Origin: JAUVIB01 sp964424545
GTDB taxonomy: Bacteria; Calditrichota; Calditrichia; Calditrichales; Calditrichaceae
Direction of reading: 5' to 3'
NCBI GenBank assembly: GCA_964424545.1
Contig: CAYRJN010000024.1
Location: 1 to 29,925 of the forward strand
DNA length: 29,925 nt
This document shows positions 1 to 7,442 of this stretch, in pieces. Under the pieces are notes generated by a model that saw nothing but the letters and a program-made list of their open reading frames with translations, did no database searches and was not told where the DNA came from. Each line of letters begins with the position of its first letter. Within the stretch, counting starts at the first letter, position 1. The position numbers and the translations under genes were made by a program.

Positions 1-512
1 GCGTTGATAATGCCCTATTATACACCCAGCCCGAAGACGTGGCTTTCGCCTATGAGACGTTAAAGAAAATCAGCGATAATTTTACTGTCGCGGCTTCTTT
101 CGGTAATGTTCATGGCGTTTATAAACCGGGCAATGTTGTTTTAAAGCCTATAATTCTGAAAAATTCGCAGGATTATATTAAAGAGAAATACAGTACGGAG
201 GATAAACCGGTCAATTTTGTATTCCATGGAGGCTCGGGTTCCAGTCACGAAGAGATACGCGAAGCAATTTCTTACGGTGTTATTAAAATGAATATTGATA
301 CCGATACTCAATGGGCGGCATGGAAAGGCGTAATGGAATATTATAAGAAAAACGAAGCCTATTTACAGGGACAGATCGGTAATCCCGAAGGAGCCGACAA
401 ACCCAATAAAAAATATTATGATCCTCGTAAATGGTTGCGGGAAGCGGAACTTTCCATTATTGAGCGTCTAAAACAAGCGTACGATGATTTGAACAGCCTG
501 AATAGAAATTAA
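1..512 (+). CDS. fba: class II fructose-bisphosphate aldolase, C-terminal part
   Basis: Cytoplasmic glycolytic enzyme that cleaves fructose 1,6-bisphosphate to dihydroxyacetone phosphate and glyceraldehyde 3-phosphate. The frame is open from base 3, so the 5' end lies outside the window; the GTG at 39 is internal because conserved sequence (VDNALLYTQPEDV) is readable upstream of it. About 169 residues are visible. Seen directly: the SFGNVHGVYKPGNV segment with a zinc-ligand His, FVFHGGSGSS, the NIDTDTQWA phosphate-binding motif, and the NEAYLQGQIGNP/NKKYYDPR tail characteristic of the E. coli FbaA subgroup of class II enzymes. It ends with TAA at 510-512 and is followed at once by a terminator, so it closes its transcription unit. 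Together with gap, pgk and tpiA further along it gives the triose part of glycolysis. Identity is secure; only the length is unknown. Confidence 0.96.
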   Translation, partial: VDNALLYTQPEDVAFAYETLKKISDNFTVAASFGNVHGVYKPGNVVLKPIILKNSQDYIKEKYSTEDKPVNFVFHGGSGSSHEEIREAISYGVIKMNIDTDTQWAAWKGVMEYYKKNEAYLQGQIGNPEGADKPNKKYYDPRKWLREAELSIIERLKQAYDDLNSLNRN

Positions 513-515
513 TAT

Positions 516-544
516 AAGGGCTCTTACGAGCCCTTTCTTTTCTC
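516..544 (+). terminator. Rho-independent terminator after aldolase
   Basis: Perfect 8-bp stem AAGGGCTC (516-523) with GAGCCCTT (528-535), a TTAC loop, then a T-rich tail. It begins 3 bases after the aldolase stop. Confidence 0.88.
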
Positions 545-604
545 ATATATATCTTAAAAATTTACATTCGCATGGGATATAAAAATTAACCATCGGGAAA
601 TGTT

Positions 605-1906
605 ATGTTATTTAATTTTAAACAATTCAAAATTTCACACTATGCAGAAAGATTAAAAGCAGATGAGTTGGAAGATCTTGAGATTTTGACTAAAATATTT
701 CCTTTCAAGGTCAGTCGTTATGTTCTTGATGAATTAATTGACTGGGATAACCGCCATATCGACCCGATTTACCGTTTGGTTTTTCCGCAGCGCGCTATGC
801 TGAAATCAAAGCATTGGCAATCGATTACCTCCGCCCGAAATAGGGAAGAGCAGAGAATAGCAGTGCAGACAATCCGTCGTGAATTAAACCCGCATCCTGA
901 CGGGCAAAAATCAAATATACCGAGAATCGGCAATAGACGATTTGGCGGATTGCAGCATAAATATAAAGAAACCGTACTGTTTTTCCCTGCTCAAGGACAG
1001 AGTTGCCACTCTTTTTGTACCTATTGTTTTCGTTGGGCGCAATTTGTCAGCCTCGAGGATGAACATAAATTTAAAAGCAAAGATCATTCCGATCTTTTTG
1101 ATTATTTGTCGGAGCATGAAGAGGTGAGCGATATTCTGTTCTCCGGCGGCGATCCTATGTTTATGACCAACGAACAATTATCCTCCTATCTCGATATTAT
1201 ACTAACGCCGGAATTGGATCACGTTACTAATATACGTATAGGCACTAAAGCGCTCTCTTTTTATCCGCAGCGATTTATAGGCGTTAAACATGATCCTTTA
1301 TTTAGAAAAATAGATAATTTAATTAAAAACGGGAAACATATTGCTTTGATGGCTCATTTTAGTCATCCGAGAGAACTTAAAACGGAAAAAGTTGTGCAAG
1401 CCATTTCCCGTTTACGAAATGCTGGAGTAGAAATCAGAACACAAGCTCCTTTGATTAGAGGAATCAATAATTCTGCTTCGATCTGGCGTAAAATGTGGAA
1501 TAAATCGGTTCGTCTCGGAATGATACCTTATTATATGTTTGTCGAGCGCGATACAGGCGCGCATCACTATTTTTCCGTTCCCTTAACCGAAGCCTATACA
1601 ATTTTTACCGATGCATATTCCAAAGTATCGGGGCTGGCTAAAACCGTTCGCGGACCGTCTATGTCCGCTGATCCTGGTAAAGTGCTGATTGACGGTATAA
1701 TCGACATTAGTGGCGAGAAAAAATTCGTGCTAAAATTTTTACAAGCCCGAAATCCCAAATTGGTTAATAAAACCTTTCTTGCAAAATATGACGCACAGGC
1801 AACATGGTTTAATGAACTGGAATTGGATTCTCAGACATTTTCATTTAGCGATGAGTTGTCGAATAGTTATGAAGAAAACTTACTCCCCATATTGAAAAAT
1901 CAATAA
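605..1906 (+). CDS. KamA-family radical SAM protein (lysine 2,3-aminomutase-like)
   Basis: A 433-residue member of the lysine 2,3-aminomutase-like radical SAM family. Seen: the iron-sulfur motif CxxxCxxC as C134-HSF-C138-TY-C141, followed by FRW; the SAM-binding FSGGDP motif at residues 179-184; and DPGK around residue 359, where KamA enzymes carry the PLP-binding lysine. Family knowledge: such enzymes use SAM to make a 5'-deoxyadenosyl radical and shift an amino group with PLP. The region that binds the substrate lysine in KamA (two Asp residues) is not clearly conserved here (VERDTGAHHYF), and the C-terminal part differs from both KamA and EpmB, so the substrate is not assigned. ATG at 605 is preceded by GGGA at a usable distance. 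It leads a co-directional run with the ROK kinase (35-base gap) and the PDT-DAHP synthase fusion. Confidence 0.85.
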   Translation: MLFNFKQFKISHYAERLKADELEDLEILTKIFPFKVSRYVLDELIDWDNRHIDPIYRLVFPQRAMLKSKHWQSITSARNREEQRIAVQTIRRELNPHPDGQKSNIPRIGNRRFGGLQHKYKETVLFFPAQGQSCHSFCTYCFRWAQFVSLEDEHKFKSKDHSDLFDYLSEHEEVSDILFSGGDPMFMTNEQLSSYLDIILTPELDHVTNIRIGTKALSFYPQRFIGVKHDPLFRKIDNLIKNGKHIALMAHFSHPRELKTEKVVQAISRLRNAGVEIRTQAPLIRGINNSASIWRKMWNKSVRLGMIPYYMFVERDTGAHHYFSVPLTEAYTIFTDAYSKVSGLAKTVRGPSMSADPGKVLIDGIIDISGEKKFVLKFLQARNPKLVNKTFLAKYDAQATWFNELELDSQTFSFSDELSNSYEENLLPILKNQ

Positions 1907-1941
1907 ATAAGGAAAATGAAAATTTACAGCGGGAATTATTG

Positions 1942-2907
1942 ATGAAAAAGAAAATATTATTTGGTATGGATATCGGCGGTACGAATACGGTTTACGGGCT
2001 TGTAGACGAAAACGGGATGTTGATTGATCATTCCGGTTTTAAGACAAATAAAAAGCCGCAAATAGACGCTTACGTGAAAATAATCGTCGAAGAATTAACG
2101 GCAATGTATAAAAAATATTCCGCGGACTATGAACTTGTCGGTATAGGCATCGGTGCGCCAAACGGTAATTATTTTACGGGCTCCATTAAATTACCGCCTA
2201 ATATTCCATGGATAAAAGATTTGAATCTTGTGCGGGAATTAAAGAAATATTTTGACGTGCCCATTGTTCTTACTAACGACGCCAATGCCATGGCCTACGG
2301 CGAAATGATTTTCGGCGCCGCCAAAGGCGCGAAAGATATTATCGTTATTACGCTTGGCACCGGTCTCGGCAGCGGCATTATTGTGAATGGCAAAATAGTT
2401 TACGGTTACGAAGGTATTGCCGGTGAGTTAGGGCATGTGTGCGTAGTACCGTATGGTCGTCATTGCGCTTGTGGAAAAGACGGCTGCTTGGAGACGTATG
2501 CCTCCGCCAGCGGCATTAAACGCACCGTGTTTCAATTGATTGCCGAACATGACGGAAAAAGCGTTTTTAACAAGATCACATTTGATCGACTTACTTCAAA
2601 GATGATTAGCGAGGCGGCTTTGGACGGCGATAAAATAGCGTTCGAAGCGTTTGAATATACCGGTAATCTTCTTGGTTTGGCCCTTGCTAACGCCTCTTTA
2701 ATAACGCAGCCGGAGGTGATTGTTTTATTGGGCGGTTTGGCCAAGGCCGGCGATTTGATTTTTAGGCCGACGATAAAATCTTTTGAAGAGTATTTATTAC
2801 CGTTGTATCGCAATAAAATAAAAATAATAGCTTCCACATTAAAAAATGACAGCGCGGCGATTATGGGAGCGGCCGCATTGGTTTGGAACGAAATGGATCG
2901 CAAATAA
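1942..2907 (+). CDS. ROK-family sugar kinase (glucokinase-like)
   Basis: A 321-residue ROK (repressor, ORF, kinase) protein without an N-terminal helix-turn-helix, hence a kinase rather than a repressor. Seen: the ATP phosphate-binding DIGGTN at residues 10-15, the catalytic TNDANA with Asp113, a glycine-rich TLGTGLGSG segment, and the ROK zinc site H165 plus CACGKDGC (Cys175, Cys177, Cys182). Expected role: cytosolic phosphorylation of glucose or a related hexose or amino sugar; the substrate cannot be fixed from sequence. ATG 1942 is chosen over an adjacent TTG at 1939 because GGGA lies 7 bases upstream of it. It sits between a radical SAM gene and an aromatic amino acid gene, which gives no functional hint beyond probable co-transcription. 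Confidence 0.9.
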   Translation: MKKKILFGMDIGGTNTVYGLVDENGMLIDHSGFKTNKKPQIDAYVKIIVEELTAMYKKYSADYELVGIGIGAPNGNYFTGSIKLPPNIPWIKDLNLVRELKKYFDVPIVLTNDANAMAYGEMIFGAAKGAKDIIVITLGTGLGSGIIVNGKIVYGYEGIAGELGHVCVVPYGRHCACGKDGCLETYASASGIKRTVFQLIAEHDGKSVFNKITFDRLTSKMISEAALDGDKIAFEAFEYTGNLLGLALANASLITQPEVIVLLGGLAKAGDLIFRPTIKSFEEYLLPLYRNKIKIIASTLKNDSAAIMGAAALVWNEMDRK

Positions 2908-2935
2908 CAACAAGTTAAAAATAACAGGTGATAAA

Positions 2936-4630
2936 TTGGATACAAGCAGAGTTTTAAAGATTGGGTTTCAAGGAGAAAAGGGCGCATATAGTGATAAAGC
3001 GGTATCGCGTCTTTATGGCGAGCGCCAAGTTGAAAAAATACAATTTCATACATCTTACGATGTCGTAGAAGCGTTAAAAACGGGTGAAATTGATTTCGGA
3101 TTATTACCGATTGAAAATTCCATAATGGGCAATATTACGCATACATACGATTTGTTAATGGAAAATAAACTACGTATTATCAATGAAGTGGTTATTCCCA
3201 TTCATCACAGTCTTTTGGCCGCTAAGGGGAGTAAAACGGAAGATATAAAGAAAATTTACTCACATCCTGCGGCGATTTCGCAATGTGAAGTATTTTTGCG
3301 CACAATGAACAACGCCGATATTTTACCTACTTATGATACGGCCGGAAGCGCCAAAATGATCGCCGAACAAGGGCTGACGGAAACGGCCGCTATCGCCAGC
3401 GAGGAAGCGGCCGAACTATACGGTTTGGAAATATTACGCAAAAATATTGAAGATTATCCGCATAATCAAACGCGATTTCTTTTGTTGGCGCATGAATTTA
3501 CGCCGAGCGAAAATAGACGTTATATGGCCTGTAAAGTGTCGGCTGTTTTTGATACGCTTAATCAACCGGGTATGCTTTACAAGTGTCTCGGTATTTTTGA
3601 AAAATACGATGTAAACTTAAGCTTGTTAAATTCGCGTCCTCATAAAACGGAGCCGTGGAAATATCATTTTTTCGTTGATCTAATCGGACACGAAGAAGAT
3701 GATAATATCGCTTCGGCATTCGATGAAATTAAAAAACTGACCGGTTTTTTGCATATTTTCGGCAGTTATCCGCGTTTTGAGGACGACGGGATAGAAAACA
3801 GCGCTGCAAAATCTAAAAGCAAACGGACAAAAAATGCGCCCTTATATAGTATAGAGTATAAAAACGAGCCCACCATCGTTGATGTAAGGAGCATAAAAAT
3901 AGGCGGAAGCGGGTTTACCATAATCGCCGGGCCATGCAGCGTTGAAGGCCGCCAGCAAATGATTGAATCGGCAAAAATTGTGCATAAATACGGCGCGCAG
4001 ATATTGCGGGGAGGAGCGTTTAAGCCGCGTTCCAGTCCATATAGCTTTCAAGGCCTCGGCGAAGAGGGATTGAAACTGTTGAAAGAGGCCGGCGAGCAGT
4101 TTAACATGCCCATTATAACGGAAGTGATTTCCGTTGAAGATGTGCCCTTGGTAGCCGAATATGCCGATATTTTACAAATCGGGGCGCGCAATATGCAAAA
4201 TTTTGTATTGCTCAATGAAGTCGGAAAAACGCGCAAACCGATTTTACTTAAACGCGGTATGATGGCAACCATAAAAGAATTGCTGCTATCGGCGGAATAT
4301 ATTCTTGCGCAGGGCAATCAGGATGTGATTCTTTGCGAACGAGGCATTCGTACTTTTGAAACGGCTACGAGAAACACGCTCGATATTAGCGCCGTTCCCT
4401 TATTAAAAGAATTAACTCATTTGCCCGTTATTGTCGATCCCAGTCATGCGGTAGGAATCGCCTCTCTAATTGAACCCGTTTCCAAGGCTTCTGTGGCGGT
4501 CGGCGCCGACGGCATTATGGTAGAAGTGCATTTTAATCCTTCAACGGCTTTAAGCGATGGAATGCAATCTCTCGATGAAAAACAATTCAAGAGCTTGATG
4601 AAGGCCGTGAACGGCTTGTTGAAGCCTTGA
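2936..4630 (+). CDS. fused prephenate dehydratase - ACT - DAHP synthase
   Basis: One 564-residue polypeptide joins two enzymes from opposite ends of aromatic amino acid synthesis. Residues about 7-185 are prephenate dehydratase (IGFQGEKGAYSD, LPIENSIMG, and NQTRF with catalytic Thr179). Residues about 200-275 are the regulatory ACT domain: PGMLYKCL and NSRP (232-235) stand where phenylalanine-binding PDTs have GAL and ESRP. A lysine/serine-rich linker (about 285-310) leads to a class I-beta DAHP synthase with GPCSVEG (332-338), GGAFKPRSSPYSFQG, QIGARNMQN, LLKRGM and DPSHAVG. The first gives phenylpyruvate; the second condenses PEP and erythrose 4-phosphate. No upstream ATG fits: TTG 2936 follows AGGTGA (2926-2931), whereas the in-frame ATG at 2846 lies deep inside the ROK gene and adds 30 residues unlike PDT. 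No internal stop separates the parts. Phenylalanine feedback on both activities is inferred. Confidence 0.93.
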   Translation: MDTSRVLKIGFQGEKGAYSDKAVSRLYGERQVEKIQFHTSYDVVEALKTGEIDFGLLPIENSIMGNITHTYDLLMENKLRIINEVVIPIHHSLLAAKGSKTEDIKKIYSHPAAISQCEVFLRTMNNADILPTYDTAGSAKMIAEQGLTETAAIASEEAAELYGLEILRKNIEDYPHNQTRFLLLAHEFTPSENRRYMACKVSAVFDTLNQPGMLYKCLGIFEKYDVNLSLLNSRPHKTEPWKYHFFVDLIGHEEDDNIASAFDEIKKLTGFLHIFGSYPRFEDDGIENSAAKSKSKRTKNAPLYSIEYKNEPTIVDVRSIKIGGSGFTIIAGPCSVEGRQQMIESAKIVHKYGAQILRGGAFKPRSSPYSFQGLGEEGLKLLKEAGEQFNMPIITEVISVEDVPLVAEYADILQIGARNMQNFVLLNEVGKTRKPILLKRGMMATIKELLLSAEYILAQGNQDVILCERGIRTFETATRNTLDISAVPLLKELTHLPVIVDPSHAVGIASLIEPVSKASVAVGADGIMVEVHFNPSTALSDGMQSLDEKQFKSLMKAVNGLLKP

Positions 4631-4779
4631 ATATTTGACAGATAAATGATATCGGCTGTTTTTTAAGTTTATGCCCTATTTTCGTCCGGATTGTTTGGCA
4701 TACCGTATAAACGCATGAACAGACGAACAAATGACAAACTATCAGTGCGAAATAAAGCTGTGGGACGCACAATTTTTTG

Positions 4780-4811
4780 AAGCGCTGTAAAATAGAAAAG
4801 CGTTTCTTTTT
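4780..4811 (+). terminator. probable terminator of the 605-4630 gene run
   Basis: Stem AAGCGCT (4780-4786) with AGCGTTT (4799-4805), 7 bp including one G-U pair, a 12-base loop, then CTTTTT. It lies in the 232-base convergent gap between the fusion gene and add. The T tract is only on the plus-strand side. Confidence 0.45.
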
Positions 4812-4862
4812 CAAAAAGAGACAGGTTTTTTATTGAGAGAGTAAAATCTATAAGAGTGAAGA

Positions 4863-5891
4863 CTAATATTTTTCCAGTTCTTCGTTCACTTTTTTAAGCA
4901 GCAGCGCTTTTTCACGCATAGGCATGAAGGCGCTCTTAAATCCGGAAATGACCACATTTTTTAAATCGTCCATTGTCCAATTTGCATATTTTGCGGCAAG
5001 GTACAATTCATTGGTCATGGTAGTACCGGAAATGAGGCGGTTGTCTGTGTTGATGGTAACCCGCAGGCCGTAATCATAATAAAATCGGTAAGGATGCGTT
5101 TCAAAACTTGCAGCCGCTTTAGTTTGAATATTACTGGTCAGGCATATTTCCAGCGGAATGCGATGATCGTTTACATAATTAAGCAGATCCCCATCTTCTC
5201 TCAGACGGGTGCCGTGGCCGATGCGGTGCGCGCCGCAATAATGAATGGCTTGATGGATGCTTTCCGGCCCGTAGGCCTCGCCGGCATGAGCCGTGCAATT
5301 AATATTATTGTTTAAAATTTGATAAAAAGCCTCCTTATGGTGCTTTGCCGGATAGTTTTCCTCGGCTCCGGCCAGATCAAAAGCCACTACACCCTGATTT
5401 TTATAGGCTTTAGCCAAATCAGCGAGAATAATGGACGTTTCGGGATTGATATCGCGCATTCCGCAAATGATAACGCCCGTTTTAATGGGATATGTTCTCT
5501 CGGCCTCTTTTAGCCCGAGTAAAACGGCGTCGACGATTTCAGGGAGTTTTAATCCTTTCTTAGTATGCAAAACAGGGGAATAACGCACTTCAAGATACCA
5601 GATATTTTCTTTGGCCGCGTCTTCGGCCAATTCAAAAGCGATGCGTTCAAGAGCTTCCGCTTCCTGCATTATAGAAAGCGTTATGTCGAATGGACGCAAA
5701 TATTCCACAAGACTTTTACAGCTGTTGCCGGGCATTAAAATATTTTTTAACGAATCGCGCTCGTTGGCGGGTAAACTTACGCCTTGTTTTTTTGCGAGAT
5801 CAATGATCGTGTCAATTCTAACGCTGCCGTCAAGATGGCAATGCAGGTCTGTTTTAGGCATTTTATTGATTATTTCTTTGCTTATTTCCAT
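4863..5891 (-). CDS. add: adenosine deaminase
   Basis: Cytosolic zinc enzyme that deaminates adenosine and deoxyadenosine to inosine and deoxyinosine. The 342-residue protein shows the amidohydrolase set in order: HCH zinc ligands at 17-19 in KTDLHCHLDGS, HAGE (202-205) with zinc His and catalytic Glu, HRIGHGTRL with the catalytic His, SNIQT, and NTDNRLISGT with zinc-binding Asp283. The NTDN form rather than NTDD is usual in one bacterial branch of the family. ATG 5891 is chosen because AAGGA sits 6-10 bases upstream; an in-frame TTG at 5906 would place that ribosome site inside the gene. It is the last gene of the minus-strand operon, 11 bases after yjjX. Adenine deaminase is a less likely alternative. 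Confidence 0.93.
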   Translation of the reverse strand: MEISKEIINKMPKTDLHCHLDGSVRIDTIIDLAKKQGVSLPANERDSLKNILMPGNSCKSLVEYLRPFDITLSIMQEAEALERIAFELAEDAAKENIWYLEVRYSPVLHTKKGLKLPEIVDAVLLGLKEAERTYPIKTGVIICGMRDINPETSIILADLAKAYKNQGVVAFDLAGAEENYPAKHHKEAFYQILNNNINCTAHAGEAYGPESIHQAIHYCGAHRIGHGTRLREDGDLLNYVNDHRIPLEICLTSNIQTKAAASFETHPYRFYYDYGLRVTINTDNRLISGTTMTNELYLAAKYANWTMDDLKNVVISGFKSAFMPMREKALLLKKVNEELEKY

Positions 5892-5902
5892 TATCTTTTC
5901 CT

Positions 5903-6490
5903 TCAAATAGAATACTTTTTATTAAAGAACGGAATAAAAGCATTAATTATTGCACTTTCAAAGGATTCGCTTCTTTTAATGAGATTATGAGTCAGGATAC
6001 CGAATGCGCCCTCATTGGATCGTACATCATGCTTACCGCTGAACCGATCGATAATATTCGCCAGCTCAGTTCCGTTTTTATAAAGGTCGTGTTGAATTTT
6101 CTTTGGGATAGGTAAGGAAGCGGATGAGCCGTAAAAACCTGTTGAGCCGTTAAAAACGTAAACCCAATTTTCAAGAAAGGCGTTAAGGGGTGTTTGCGCA
6201 TCGTGATCGGACATAAGCCGGTAAACGCCTCCTTCAAGGCCTATAGCATAATCGATGTTTATTCCTTCGTCCGACAGCGTTTTATGAACAAAAAACGCCC
6301 GTTCGCGGGCGCCGATGATAGTTTCGTTTTGCCGTAAAGGCATGTCGGGAACAGAGGTTTGCGTACCTCTGTGGTAATAGACGATAGATTCCGATTTAAC
6401 GGGATAATTAAAAGCCGTTATTAATTTTTCTAAAGCATTTTTACAGGCTTCTATTTTCGTTTTATTATTTGAACCGATTCCGATAATCAT
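5903..6490 (-). CDS. yjjX: inosine/xanthosine triphosphatase (DUF84)
   Basis: A 195-residue member of the DUF84/YjjX family, which hydrolyses the deaminated nucleotides ITP and XTP and so keeps them out of RNA and DNA. Seen: the N-terminal nucleotide-binding SNNKTK (7-12), PLRQNETIIGARERA (51-65), GLEGG with acidic Glu86, and RSNEGAFGILT (157-167); all match the E. coli YjjX layout (about 170 residues) in order. The start ATG overlaps the stop of the upstream lipoprotein gene by 4 bases (ATGA, 6487-6490), so translation is probably coupled. Its place between a TPR lipoprotein and adenosine deaminase fits a purine clean-up operon: deaminases make inosine-type products, and this enzyme removes triphosphates derived from them. 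Confidence 0.9.
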   Translation of the reverse strand: MIIGIGSNNKTKIEACKNALEKLITAFNYPVKSESIVYYHRGTQTSVPDMPLRQNETIIGARERAFFVHKTLSDEGINIDYAIGLEGGVYRLMSDHDAQTPLNAFLENWVYVFNGSTGFYGSSASLPIPKKIQHDLYKNGTELANIIDRFSGKHDVRSNEGAFGILTHNLIKRSESFESAIINAFIPFFNKKYSI

Positions 6491-7425
6491 TCGTTTACAG
6501 TTGTTGTGTCCCCGGCCGCTTCCTGATTTTCAGGCGATGTTTCCTGTGGCGCTTCCTCCAAAGGTGTTTCCTGCGACGTCTCTTCCGCCGGCGTCTCTTC
6601 AATTGAGTTATCCTGCGTATTCATATCCTCGCTGTTGTCAAGCATATTGCTTTCATTCTGATTAAGCATATCGTTTTCAGGTTCAGTCTGCGGCGCCTCC
6701 TGCGGTTCCATTACATCCGTATCGGAAGGAATCTGCTCGCCGAGTATTTCCGCATAAGACTTCATGGCCTCTTCGGATAAGGATAACTCAGCAGTATTAT
6801 CGGGACTTTTCAATTTCATCTTTGCGAGAGTGGCATAGGGTGAATTGGGATACTTGGAAATAACCAAATTATATTCATCGATAGCTTTTTGAATTCTCCC
6901 GAGTTTCGCATTGACCAATGCGCTGCGATATTGCGCTTTTGATTTACTTAATTGATCCTCGCTGTCGGTATATTCAATGGCTTTTTTATAATAATCTAAA
7001 GCGGTATTGTAATCGGCCGTATCGGAGCTGACCATTCCCGGATTAAAGAGAGCCGCTTTTTCATAAAATTCGCCGATTTGGCAGTAAACTTCCGGAACGC
7101 GATCAGGGATTATATTTTCCCTCAAAAGTCGTAGCAGCACATCCATCTGATCTTCATATTTATCCAATTTGCCGTAAGTATCGGCTATGCGCAGCTGGGC
7201 GTCAATGTGTAAATCGGAAGTGGGGAAATCAATTAACATGGACTTATACATTTTTAAAGCTTCTTCGTACTTGCCTTGCTCATATAATGCATCGCCCTGC
7301 TCTATTACTGCCTCCGCCGTATTCAAGTTGGTTTCTTCTTTTTTGCCGAACATCGAACAGCTTGCCGTTATCAGAGCAATGAGCAAAATGATTATATTGG
7401 CGAGCGCTATTTTTGATGATTTCAT
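6487..7425 (-). CDS. TPR-repeat lipoprotein (BamD/YbgF-like) with acidic tail
   Basis: A 312-residue envelope protein. A lipoprotein signal (hydrophobic stretch 7-19, lipobox ITASC, lipidated Cys23) is followed by tetratricopeptide-like helical pairs from about residue 35 to 205; two clear units read GDALYEQGKYEEALKMYKSM and ALVNAKLGRIQKAIDEYNLV. From about residue 235 to the end the chain is low-complexity and rich in Glu, Pro, Thr and Gln (EETPAEETSQETPLEEAPQE), presumably unstructured. It resembles outer-membrane BamD- or CpoB/YbgF-type scaffolds in domain style, but the order and tail are not those of a canonical BamD, so no role is assigned. It lies 17 bases after dadD and overlaps yjjX by 4 bases, making it a membrane-anchored member of an otherwise cytosolic purine operon. 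Confidence 0.82.
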   Translation of the reverse strand: MKSSKIALANIIILLIALITASCSMFGKKEETNLNTAEAVIEQGDALYEQGKYEEALKMYKSMLIDFPTSDLHIDAQLRIADTYGKLDKYEDQMDVLLRLLRENIIPDRVPEVYCQIGEFYEKAALFNPGMVSSDTADYNTALDYYKKAIEYTDSEDQLSKSKAQYRSALVNAKLGRIQKAIDEYNLVISKYPNSPYATLAKMKLKSPDNTAELSLSEEAMKSYAEILGEQIPSDTDVMEPQEAPQTEPENDMLNQNESNMLDNSEDMNTQDNSIEETPAEETSQETPLEEAPQETSPENQEAAGDTTTVNE

Positions 7426-7442
7426 AGGAACTCCATTGAAAA

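Noticed and set aside
561..583. TTTACA and TATAAA upstream of the radical SAM gene as a promoter
   Set aside because: The spacer is only 11 bases, too short for sigma70.
2846..2935. ATG at 2846 as the start of the PDT-DAHP synthase fusion
   Set aside because: It would overlap the ROK gene by 62 bases and add 30 residues with no similarity to PDT; TTG 2936 has its own AGGTGA site.
2532..3053. 173-codon minus-strand open frame over the ROK/PDT junction
   Set aside because: It overlaps two well-supported genes on the plus strand and has no recognisable domain or ribosome site.
5040..5060. NTDN instead of NTDD in adenosine deaminase as a missing catalytic residue
   Set aside because: The zinc-binding Asp is kept, and NTDNRLxSGT is a regular form in many bacterial adenosine deaminases.
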